Source of the DNA: CAG-791 sp964386925
Lineage (GTDB): Bacteria; Bacillota; Clostridia; Lachnospirales; Lachnospiraceae
Assembly: GCA_964386925.1 (NCBI GenBank)
Contig: CAYLUU010000094.1
Coordinates: 1 to 9,021, forward strand
Length of the DNA: 9,021 bases
Direction: 5' to 3'
Part shown: in pieces, positions 1 to 5,332 of the stretch
How positions within the stretch are numbered: position 1 is the stretch's first letter
How the letters are laid out: every line of letters begins with the position of its first letter
The notes under the pieces: model-generated
Told to the model about the DNA's origin: nothing
Database searches by the model: none
Seen by the model: only the letters and a program-made list of their open reading frames with translations
Translations under genes and position numbers: made by a program

Positions 1-14
1 TATAAGCACACAGG

Positions 15-1892
15 CTATTCTGTTTGGCTCATCAGTTTGACGTGTTTCTTGTAGAAGGATACGCCAATCTTGAAAAAATGAGTGATACCTTCTTGCCTCA
101 TTTCCGTAACATACTGCAGTCTTTCGATCTGTGACAGCGCTTCGGCAGCAGAGTTCTCGAGCTCCCTGTCAATATGGGATTCGGGTATTCCATTTTTTAG
201 CACCTTCAGTTCTATGATGATACCCGGCATTTTCGTATCGCGAGGCCGCAGCTGAATGTCGTATCTGCCGTGGCCGGATTCTCTGTTGGAGTCCACTTGA
301 TACAGGTTATTCATGATTGCGCAAATTCCGAGAATAAGGCCGTGATAGAAATTCTCATGGGCGTAGTCGAAGGCACTGACGGAGTTCAGCAGGAGCTTTT
401 GCAGATTATTCTGTAATTCGGGCACGTCTTGCCTGATAATAGCCTGCTGGATTGCAATGGCGGTTGACGGTGAAATTACATTTGTAAGCGCAGAAAGAAT
501 CTCCTTTTCATAAACATAAAAGATCTCTTTATTCGGTATAGCAATATCACAGATGGCATTACCATCATGCAGCTCATCTTTTTTCACGACCTTGAGATAT
601 CCGGCGGAAAGGAGGAAACTGTAGATTGTTGATGGATTGTTCTTAATTTCAGGATAAATTACCGAGGTATCCACATAGGAGGATATGGTCTGCCCCTGCA
701 TTAATTCGCGGAGGTTATCGGCAGTTTCATTATCTGCCTCTGCAACGATCTGCCGAATGATGCTGTTGTCTCCAGTGGATTGCCAGTAGGCTTTTGCAGT
801 GCAATTCTCATCCATGTAATTGAGCACTGACCATGGATTGAAAATGTCTGTATCTCCAAAACGATACCCGTCATACCACTCACAGATTTCCTCGTACTGA
901 TCCTCTCTGCCGTAGTACGTCGTGATGTCTCGAATTTCATCATTGGTAAAACCAAAATATTCACTATAGCGTTCTTCCAGAATGGAATTTACCTTCAGAT
1001 TATTGAGACCGCTGAAAATACTTTCTTTCGCTACACGAAGAATGCCGGTCAGAAAGCCATAAGAAAGGTTGGAGTTATCCTTGAAAGCACCGGACAAAAG
1101 ATTGCGCATAAAGCCGGTGATCTGTTCATAGTATCCTTCTGTGTAGCCCTGCTGGATCGGTGTATCATATTCATCAATGATGATGACAGAGGAACGGCCG
1201 TAGTGCTTTCGGAGCATATGTGAAAGTTCCAGAAATGCCCTTGCCATACTGACCTCTGTGATCGTACCGTCAACAACCTTACGGAAATAGGACTTTTCAA
1301 ATTCGTTGCAATGGTCGCTCGTCAGCAAAACATCGTGGCGAAGATATTCGTTTGCAATGATTTCACGAATAGCGGTATAGGTCTGGTCCCACGTTGGGAA
1401 TTTAACATCTTTAAAAGAGATGAAGATGACAGGGTATTTTCCTTGCTCGCGGTGATATTTTTCGCCACATCCCCAGATTTTTTTGTCTTTGAAATAACAG
1501 GAAGTGTCCGTATCGCTGATCTCGAAGAAGGTTTTCAGCATATCCATCGTCAGAGTTTTTCCAAATCGTCTCGGACGGGTAAAAAGAGAAACCTTTGGCT
1601 TAGAATCGATAAAGTCTCTGAGCATTAAGGTTTTATCTACGTAATAGTATCCGGAAACCAGTTCCTTGAAATCAGAAACACCGATAGGTAAAGGCAGTCT
1701 GACGGTGTTTTTTATTGTTCGAGAAGACCTGTTCCTGCGACCGTCCTCAGGTTTTTCAGCGTTTTCAGGAATCAGCCAGAGTCCGCCCTCTTTTTTGGCA
1801 CCTGGGATACGACTGTTTCTGCAGAGCGTGGTAATTCTTCTCTCTGTTAATTTCCAACGATCGGCTGCAGTTTTTACGTCCATGTAAAACAC
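15..1892 (-). CDS. HTH + AAA-ATPase-like + PD-(D/E)XK nuclease-like protein (AAA-ATPase_like / DUF1703 type)
   Basis: About 625 aa if started at the GTG at 1892. Residues about 4-52 resemble an excisionase/MerR-like winged HTH (TAADRWKLTERRI, GLWLIPENAEKPEDGR). From about residue 66 comes the AAA-ATPase-like domain of this family: P-loop variant RPRRFGKT (106-113), Walker B-like IIIDEYDTPI (about 237-246) and the family signature WYDGYRFG (339-346). Near the C-terminus GRYDI (Asp545) followed by IELK (560-563) and an ALSQIERLQY helix matches a PD-(D/E)XK nuclease fold. The reading frame stays open up to an ATG at 1985, but a perfect -10 box at 1924-1929 lies inside that extension, whose residues are low-complexity translation of a tandem repeat. 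The GTG has GGAGGG seven bases upstream; ATG 1883 is too far from it (16 nt) and ATG 1907 has no SD. The biological role of the family is unknown; it is abundant and multi-copy in gut bacteria. Base composition is more AT-rich than downstream genes, which suggests accessory origin. Confidence 0.85.
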   Translation of the reverse strand: MFYMDVKTAADRWKLTERRITTLCRNSRIPGAKKEGGLWLIPENAEKPEDGRRNRSSRTIKNTVRLPLPIGVSDFKELVSGYYYVDKTLMLRDFIDSKPKVSLFTRPRRFGKTLTMDMLKTFFEISDTDTSCYFKDKKIWGCGEKYHREQGKYPVIFISFKDVKFPTWDQTYTAIREIIANEYLRHDVLLTSDHCNEFEKSYFRKVVDGTITEVSMARAFLELSHMLRKHYGRSSVIIIDEYDTPIQQGYTEGYYEQITGFMRNLLSGAFKDNSNLSYGFLTGILRVAKESIFSGLNNLKVNSILEERYSEYFGFTNDEIRDITTYYGREDQYEEICEWYDGYRFGDTDIFNPWSVLNYMDENCTAKAYWQSTGDNSIIRQIVAEADNETADNLRELMQGQTISSYVDTSVIYPEIKNNPSTIYSFLLSAGYLKVVKKDELHDGNAICDIAIPNKEIFYVYEKEILSALTNVISPSTAIAIQQAIIRQDVPELQNNLQKLLLNSVSAFDYAHENFYHGLILGICAIMNNLYQVDSNRESGHGRYDIQLRPRDTKMPGIIIELKVLKNGIPESHIDRELENSAAEALSQIERLQYVTEMRQEGITHFFKIGVSFYKKHVKLMSQTE

Positions 1893-1899
1893 AAGAAGG

Positions 1900-1905
1900 C
1901 CCTCC
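1900..1905 (-). promoter_or_regulatory. Ribosome binding site deciding a GTG start
   Basis: Reads GGAGGG on the minus strand, with a 7-nt spacer to an in-frame GTG at 1892-1890. It lies overlapping and just after the in-frame ATG at 1907, so it cannot serve that codon. It is 16 nt from the ATG at 1883. Together with the promoter immediately upstream this supports GTG initiation for the ATPase gene. Confidence 0.6.
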
Positions 1906-1923
1906 ATTTCACACTTTTTTATC

Positions 1924-1952
1924 ATTATAGCGGATATCAAGATAGATATCGA
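1924..1952 (-). promoter_or_regulatory. Promoter of the AAA-ATPase gene, -35 provided by the tandem repeat
   Basis: On the minus strand there is a perfect TATAAT (1929 to 1924). Exactly 17 bp upstream is TCGATA (1952 to 1947), a 4/6 match to TTGACA. The expected transcript would start near 1917, leaving about 25 nt before the GTG start and including GGAGGG. The -35 hexamer is part of a 12-bp tandem repeat; the next unit upstream carries a perfect TTGACA, but at 29-bp spacing. Confidence 0.6.
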
Positions 1953-2006
1953 GATAGATGTCAAGATAGATGTCGAGATTGGCATTGAGATAGATGTTGA
2001 GATAGG
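1929..2006. repeat. 12-bp tandem repeat, about 6 imperfect copies
   Basis: Clear units on the plus strand are GATAGATATCGA (1941-1952), GATAGATGTCAA (1953-1964), GATAGATGTCGA (1965-1976), the degenerate GATTGGCATTGA (1977-1988) and GATAGATGTTGA (1989-2000). A partial GATAGG follows, and a diverged unit at 1929-1940 precedes. The array sits directly upstream of, and overlaps, the promoter of the ATPase gene. Read on the minus strand each unit carries a TTGACA-like hexamer. The unit length is a multiple of three, which is why an open frame runs through it. Confidence 0.9.
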
Positions 2007-2129
2007 AAAAATATGTGCGAAGAGTTAACGGTGCAGGTTGTCAGGCCTTCTCAGCGATTAATTTCCGGGCACAGGATTCCAGGTTCGGGAGATAATGTTG
2101 ATGCCGAATAGATGTGCATATATAAGTGC

Positions 2130-2690
2130 TCAGCGGCTCCACAGTCCGACTCTCCGGGCGGCCTTCATGACGGGACGGAACAGGACAAGGCAGAGCAGAA
2201 AATTGCTCACGCCGTGTACGATATCGGTCGGAATTCCTGCAATCCACCAGGCAACGGCGACCTTTGGACCGCCGATAATCCAGTAGGGGATTGTACAGAA
2301 GGCACCGAAAAATAACCCGAACAGCGCGGCCAGAATGCAGTACCACCAATACCCATCCTCATCCCGGGGAAATCGGTGATGCAGGGCCATGACCAGCAGA
2401 ATCTCCAGCGGCCACACGTACAGGTACATAATGACCCAGAGCCCGGTGCCGAAGACCAGAGTCTCCATTGCCGTGAAGGCGAAGGAGACGAGAATCACCC
2501 GTTTTCCGCGCAAGATCGTGAAAATGAGGAACAGAAACGTCACCAGCTCCACATTCGGAATGAAATCCAGCGCCCGCTTCACGGCCTCGATCATCGCCAG
2601 CATCATGGCCAGCTCCGTCACCTGAAGCGCAGTAAGCCGGGCCTTACGGCCCGGCTTATTCTGTGATTGTGATGCAGAGGTGGTCTTCAT
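2130..2690 (-). CDS. ECF transporter S component, putative corrinoid (B12) specificity
   Basis: 186 aa and very hydrophobic, with about six membrane segments (roughly 20-38, 45-61, 63-80, 84-102, 114-134, 144-170). This is the size and topology of ECF-transporter substrate-binding S components. Helix 1 has alanines at 28, 32, 36 and 40, matching the AxxxA face by which S components dock on EcfT. The region reading ALDFIPNVELVTFLFLIFTI is typical of the superfamily. No ATPase or EcfT gene is in the window, so it would use a shared group II ECF module elsewhere. I chose ATG 2690, 25 nt after the stop of the upstream gene; the frame is open to 2792, but those starts lie inside the DUF4430 gene and lack SD. 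SD before 2690 is weak (GAGACG), suggesting translational coupling. The substrate is inferred from the DUF4430 partner and the adjacent metF/metH genes; another vitamin cannot be excluded. Confidence 0.75.
   Translation of the reverse strand: MKTTSASQSQNKPGRKARLTALQVTELAMMLAMIEAVKRALDFIPNVELVTFLFLIFTILRGKRVILVSFAFTAMETLVFGTGLWVIMYLYVWPLEILLVMALHHRFPRDEDGYWWYCILAALFGLFFGAFCTIPYWIIGGPKVAVAWWIAGIPTDIVHGVSNFLLCLVLFRPVMKAARRVGLWSR
2633..2658. other. Perfect 11-bp stem hairpin inside the S-component coding start
   Basis: TAAGCCGGGCC (2633-2643), a 4-nt loop, then GGCCCGGCTTA (2648-2658) form a perfect GC-rich stem. It lies about 30-60 nt into the S-component frame (codons about 11-20, between the start and helix 1). 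No U-tract follows on the minus strand, so it is not an obvious terminator. It could slow ribosomes or polymerase at the gene junction, or be chance from Pro/Gly/Arg/Ala codons. Confidence 0.6.
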
Positions 2691-2715
2691 TGGACGTCTC
2701 GTATTCAGATGTTTC

Positions 2716-3126
2716 TCATTTAGATGTCTCATAGACAAAGCGGAAGGTGTCTCCGTCTGCAATCGGCTGCTGATCAGCACCATACTGGCCATACTCGTCG
2801 TTCACATAGATTGCCCAGTAGGCGCCGTCTGCACTGTAATCGGCAGTCTCACCATTGATGGCGGTGATGTACAGACCGTAATCACTGGTGGTTCCTTCGT
2901 AGCTGAAATATCCGTCTTCCACCAGTTCATCCATGAGCCCGCTGAGATATTCGGCCTTGGTCTTGCAGCCGTAAGACTGGACATCACCGTCCTTGTTCAC
3001 AACCTCGACCGTGCAGGTTTTGGTTCCCAGAACACCCTTCGGGCCAAATGCGGCATACACACCGGCCAGTACGGCGATGACGGCAATGACAACAACTGCG
3101 GCAATGATCTTTTTCTTCTTATTCAT
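2716..3126 (-). CDS. Membrane-anchored DUF4430 (transcobalamin C-terminal-like) domain protein
   Basis: 136 aa. A lysine-rich N-terminus (KKKK) and one hydrophobic segment (about 7-27) indicate a signal anchor; there is no lipobox cysteine, so it is probably held as a single-pass protein facing outward. The remainder matches the DUF4430 fold: a TCTVEVVNKDG strand, an AEYLSGLMDELVEDG helix, GLYITAINGETADY (84-97), GAYWAIYVND (101-110) and the terminal PIADGDTFRFVYE (121-133). The order YW-xx-strand, then I..GD...F.Y, resembles the C-terminal beta-domain of intrinsic factor and transcobalamin, which covers the lower face of B12. The start is firm: AGGAGG with 7-nt spacing before ATG 3126. It is first in an apparent two-gene unit with the S component, divergent from metF. 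I infer it captures or hands over corrinoid to the S component; binding has not been shown by sequence alone. Confidence 0.8.
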   Translation of the reverse strand: MNKKKKIIAAVVVIAVIAVLAGVYAAFGPKGVLGTKTCTVEVVNKDGDVQSYGCKTKAEYLSGLMDELVEDGYFSYEGTTSDYGLYITAINGETADYSADGAYWAIYVNDEYGQYGADQQPIADGDTFRFVYETSK

Positions 3127-3182
3127 AATCGTTCCTCCTCATCGTGTTCGTCTGCAGAGGTGTTTTTTCTGCAGGCTTCATC

Positions 3183-3188
3183 TATAAT
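3183..3188 (+). promoter_or_regulatory. -10 box for metF, overlapping the divergent promoter
   Basis: Perfect TATAAT on the plus strand, offset by one base from the minus-strand TATTAT of the divergent unit. No good -35 is visible (the best candidate near 3160-3166 is GT-rich only). Predicted transcript start near 3195 leaves about 39 nt before the metF ATG. There is too little leader for a SAM or cobalamin riboswitch. Confidence 0.5.
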
Positions 3189-3212
3189 ACGTAGGTATTG
3201 AATGGATTTCAA
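3184..3212 (-). promoter_or_regulatory. Promoter for the DUF4430 / S-component unit
   Basis: Minus strand: TTGAAA (3212 to 3207), 17-bp spacer, TATTAT (3189 to 3184). Predicted transcript start is near 3177, giving a 5' leader of about 50 nt ending in the AGGAGG site. Two CTGCAG palindromes (3152-3157 and 3169-3174) in the leader could pair as a small hairpin. Confidence 0.65.
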
Positions 3213-3233
3213 CACGCAGAAAGGATGCGACAG

Positions 3234-4100
3234 ATGACAATATCCCAAATTTTTGCAGAACATGAGGTTACGATTTCCTTCGAGGTGTTCCCTCCGAAAA
3301 CCGATGACAAATATGCTGCAGTTGAGACGGCTGCCCGTGAGATTGCGGCCCTTCACCCTGCCTTCATGAGCGTTACCTATGGCGCCGGCGGCGGAACCTC
3401 ACAGCACACAGCATCCATTGCTGCTGACCTGCAGGACAAATACAACACGCCGGTTCTCGCGCATCTGACCTGTGTGTCCTCGACCCGCGAGCATGTCCGT
3501 GAGATGGTGCAACTGTACCAGGAAAAGGGCATTCAGAATATTATGGCACTGCGCGGCGATATTCCGAAGGACGGCAGAACTATTTTTGAATATGATCATG
3601 CCTGCCAGCTGATCGATGACATCAAATCCATCGACAGCTCTCTTTGCATCGGCGGGGCCTGCTATCCGGAAGGACATGTGGAATGCGAGAGCCCTTCTGC
3701 AGACATCCGGCACCTGAAGGAGAAGGTGGATGCCGGCGTAGATTTCCTGACGACGCAGATGTTCTTCGACAACAACATGCTCTACAACTTCCTGTATCGC
3801 ATTCGCGAGGCGGGAATCGATGTTCCGGTCCTTCCCGGCATCATGCCCATCACGAACAAAAAGCAGGTTGCGCGCAGCGTTGCACTGTCCGGCTCCACCA
3901 TTCCTCCTCGTTTCCGCATGATGGTGGACCGTTTCGGTGATGATCCGGCGAAGATGAAGCAGGCCGGCGTGATCTATGCAACCGAGCAGATCATCGATCT
4001 GATCGCGAATGGAGTGACGCACATTCACGTGTATTCCATGAATAAGCCGGACATTGCCGCCGGCATCATGCAGTCGCTGTCTGCGATTCTGGATAACTGA
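3234..4100 (+). CDS. metF: 5,10-methylenetetrahydrofolate reductase
   Basis: 288 aa, close to the usual bacterial MetF length of about 290-300. It reduces 5,10-methylene-THF to 5-methyl-THF, the methyl donor for MetH, in the cytoplasm using FAD in a TIM barrel. Visible motifs: SFEVFPPK with the catalytic Glu17, VTYGAGG (47-53), PVLAHLTC (73-80), ALRGD with Asp109, GGACYPEGH (140-148), DFLTTQMFFDN (170-180), PVLPGIMPITN and the terminal HIHVYSMNK. Glu17 and Asp109 keep the 92-residue spacing of the E. coli catalytic residues Glu28 and Asp120. ATG 3234 was chosen because AAAGG ends 9 nt upstream; ATG 3225 overlaps that SD, and a TTG at 3198 lacks one. It is divergent from the putative corrinoid-uptake unit and upstream of the other two B12-methionine genes. 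Confidence 0.95.
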   Translation: MTISQIFAEHEVTISFEVFPPKTDDKYAAVETAAREIAALHPAFMSVTYGAGGGTSQHTASIAADLQDKYNTPVLAHLTCVSSTREHVREMVQLYQEKGIQNIMALRGDIPKDGRTIFEYDHACQLIDDIKSIDSSLCIGGACYPEGHVECESPSADIRHLKEKVDAGVDFLTTQMFFDNNMLYNFLYRIREAGIDVPVLPGIMPITNKKQVARSVALSGSTIPPRFRMMVDRFGDDPAKMKQAGVIYATEQIIDLIANGVTHIHVYSMNKPDIAAGIMQSLSAILDN

Positions 4101-4120
4101 CAGATACCATTTTCAGGAAA

Positions 4121-4145
4121 CGATGTATCTAGTACATCGATTTTT
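4121..4145 (+). terminator. Probable rho-independent terminator after metF
   Basis: CGATGTA, loop TCTAG, TACATCG form a perfect 7-bp stem at 4121-4139, followed by ATTTTT. The stem is GC-poor and so may be partial. It lies 20 nt after the metF stop and runs directly into the long inverted repeat that follows. Confidence 0.6.
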
Positions 4146-4277
4146 AAATAACTAGCCATATAGACTTGCCTGATTTCCGGATAGCACGCATCAAAAATCC
4201 TCAGCGTAGCCCGCTACGCCTACGTTTTTTGACGCGCACTCTCCAAAAATCATTCTGCGTTATCTGGCTAGTTATTT
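4146..4277. repeat. 132-bp near-palindromic repeat element (long-hairpin form)
   Basis: The two 64-bp arms (4146-4209 and 4214-4277) align without gaps around a 4-nt centre. I count 46 of 64 complementary positions, including a perfect 13-bp terminal match (AAATAACTAGCCA / TGGCTAGTTATTT) and a perfect centre (GCGTAG / CTACGC). Further G-U pairs are possible on RNA. There is no coding potential and no transposase. A shortened relative lies at 5251-5294, with matching flanks on both sides. It is likely a dispersed MITE- or REP-like element, or a duplicated leader; the sequence alone cannot decide. It occupies most of the leader of the downstream gene. Confidence 0.85.
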
Positions 4278-4334
4278 TGCAAACGCTGTACTGGTCAGGC
4301 CGGATCGTTACGCTCAATGTAGAACGGAGAAAAT

Positions 4335-5045
4335 ATGACACTGTATGAAGCTGCCGGATCCGAGATCACGATCCCGGAGAGGGAGGTCTACCGGTATCTA
4401 GGCTATCGCGGTATTCAGCCGGATGCTGCAGTCTCTGCCCGCATTGAGCAGTGCGTGCAGAATCTCCATAAAGAATGCCGCCCGAAGGGCGCGTGGGAGG
4501 CTTACCCGGTGACACTGTCCTATGAAGGACGGATCGCAGACCCCCCAAATGGCTCCCACTCTTGCCGCATTGATCTTCCGAGCTGCAGCTTCAACAGCGC
4601 AGACCTCGGACGGAATCTGTGCGGTTGCGGAACCGTTGCCCTTATGGCAGCAACCATTGGTCCTGGCGTTGACTACCTGATTCGACGGGCAGAGGCCGTG
4701 AGCATGCTGGATGCTGCCATTTATCAGGCAGCAGGGGCGGCCATGGTGGAAGCGTGGTGCGATGATATCAATCAGCGAATTGTGGATGTCATGCGGCAGC
4801 GCAGCCTGTATGCACGCCCGCGTTTTTCACCGGGATACGGGGATGCGCCGCTGGCGCTGCAGAGAGATTTCTCCCGTTTGCTGAACATGCCGGCGAGCTG
4901 CGGCATTTCACTGACCGATACTCTGCTCATGGTTCCCAGCAAATCCGTCACGGCCTTCATCGGCTTTTCAGAGAAGGAGAGTAGCTGCACGGTAACCGGG
5001 TGCGAAGCCTGCGAGAACCACGAGAATTGTGAATATTCGCGATAG
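4335..5045 (+). CDS. Free-standing MetH reactivation-domain protein (vitamin B12-dependent methionine synthase activation domain)
   Basis: 236 aa. The block RFSPGYGD (163-170), followed by LQRDFSRLLNMPASCGISLTDTLLMVPSKSVTAFIGFSEK, is the hallmark of the Met_synt_B12 domain, which binds SAM and remethylates cob(II)alamin on MetH. CGCGTVALMAATIGPGVD (96-113) is also typical of the stand-alone version. It replaces the C-terminal domain missing from the adjacent methionine synthase, the arrangement known from Thermotoga maritima (TM0268/TM0269). The extreme C-terminus adds a cysteine cluster, C223-x2-C226-x5-C232, plus C218, which is absent from E. coli MetH and may bind a metal or Fe-S cluster. 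The start is supported by GGAG five nt before ATG. It lies between metF and metH on the same strand, with structured intergenic regions on both sides. Confidence 0.9.
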   Translation: MTLYEAAGSEITIPEREVYRYLGYRGIQPDAAVSARIEQCVQNLHKECRPKGAWEAYPVTLSYEGRIADPPNGSHSCRIDLPSCSFNSADLGRNLCGCGTVALMAATIGPGVDYLIRRAEAVSMLDAAIYQAAGAAMVEAWCDDINQRIVDVMRQRSLYARPRFSPGYGDAPLALQRDFSRLLNMPASCGISLTDTLLMVPSKSVTAFIGFSEKESSCTVTGCEACENHENCEYSR

Positions 5046-5093
5046 TACAGCGATTTTGCGAACGGACTCTGAATAGTTACCGATTTGTATTTG

Positions 5094-5234
5094 TTTAGCA
5101 CCTGGCGATTTCAACATGAATCGACCGCTTGCGGACAGATTCATGATTGAAATTGACAGGTGGCCAAGGGGCGTAGCCCCTCTGGCCAGCCACATCGAGG
5201 ATTTGCAACGCAAATTCGAGATGCGGGTGCTAAA
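5094..5234 (+). ncRNA. Candidate structured RNA element in the metH leader (four-way-junction-like)
   Basis: A perfect 9-bp closing stem (TTTAGCACC 5094-5102 / GGTGCTAAA 5226-5234) encloses three hairpins. H1 at 5108-5153 has 7 bp and 8 bp perfect helices separated by one bulged A. H2 at 5161-5188 is TGGCCA/TGGCCA around GGGGC-GTA-GCCCC. H3 at 5193-5223 is CATC/GATG around ATTTGC-AAC-GCAAAT. It does not match cobalamin, SAM, THF or T-box consensus elements as I know them. It could be a new cis-regulatory RNA for metH or a multi-hairpin repeat element; the strand is assumed from metH. Confidence 0.5.
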
Positions 5235-5250
5235 TAATTACACCGATTTT

Positions 5251-5294
5251 AAATAACTAGCCATATGAACTTGCCTGATTTCTGGCTGGTTATT
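5251..5294. repeat. Shortened copy of the inverted-repeat element
   Basis: AATAACTAGCCA (5252-5263) pairs with TGGCTGGTTATT (5283-5294) through 12 positions with one G-U, around a 19-nt loop. From 5244 to 5282 it is nearly identical to 4138-4177, and its right end matches 4264-4276. Relative to the long copy, about 86 bp of the centre is missing. Both copies are followed by the same 17-mer (4279-4295 and 5297-5313), so the homology extends beyond the palindrome. Confidence 0.8.
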
Positions 5295-5303
5295 CGGCAA
5301 ACG

Positions 5304-5317
5304 CTGTACTGGTACAG
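5304..5317. promoter_or_regulatory. Operator-like palindrome before metH
   Basis: CTGTAC-TG-GTACAG is a perfect inverted repeat ending 15 nt before the metH ATG. The equivalent position before the reactivation gene (4286-4299) keeps only the left half. Its first eight-base context CGCTGTAC (5302-5309) is also complementary to GTACAGCG at 5045-5052, at the end of the preceding gene. It may be an operator, part of a long-range pairing, or chance. Confidence 0.3.
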
Positions 5318-5332
5318 AACGAAAGGAATTTC

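Noticed and set aside
1311..1887. Plus-strand open frames over the ATPase gene (1311-1628, 1666-1887)
   Set aside because: Both are antisense to conserved AAA and HTH motifs and have no ribosome sites.
1929..2006. The short repeat array as a CRISPR
   Set aside because: The units are 12 bp, contiguous and without spacers.
2041..2349. 102-codon minus-strand frame overlapping the end of the S component and running past it
   Set aside because: It overlaps the S component out of frame and has no SD. Its last 25 or so residues could be a remnant of another gene, but nothing recognisable supports that.
2691..2792. Upstream extension of the S component to 2792
   Set aside because: It would overlap the DUF4430 coding end, has no SD, and adds residues unlike S-component N-termini.
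3198..3233. metF start at TTG 3198 or ATG 3225
   Set aside because: TTG 3198 lies about at the predicted transcript start and has no SD; ATG 3225 overlaps the AAAGG site that serves ATG 3234.
3399..4028. 209-codon open frame antisense to metF
   Set aside because: It lies wholly inside metF, with His/Arg-rich composition typical of reverse-complement translation.
4146..5294. The inverted repeats as ends of one insertion sequence
   Set aside because: The DNA between them encodes the reactivation protein and no transposase. Each copy is itself a complete palindrome, so they are two elements rather than two ends of one.
4101..5332. Cobalamin, SAM, THF riboswitch or T-box in the leaders of the B12-methionine genes
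   Set aside because: I looked for the conserved B12-box-like GCCACTG core, SAM-I k-turn signatures and a T-box sequence and found none. The structures present do not follow those folds. A covariance search would be the decisive test.
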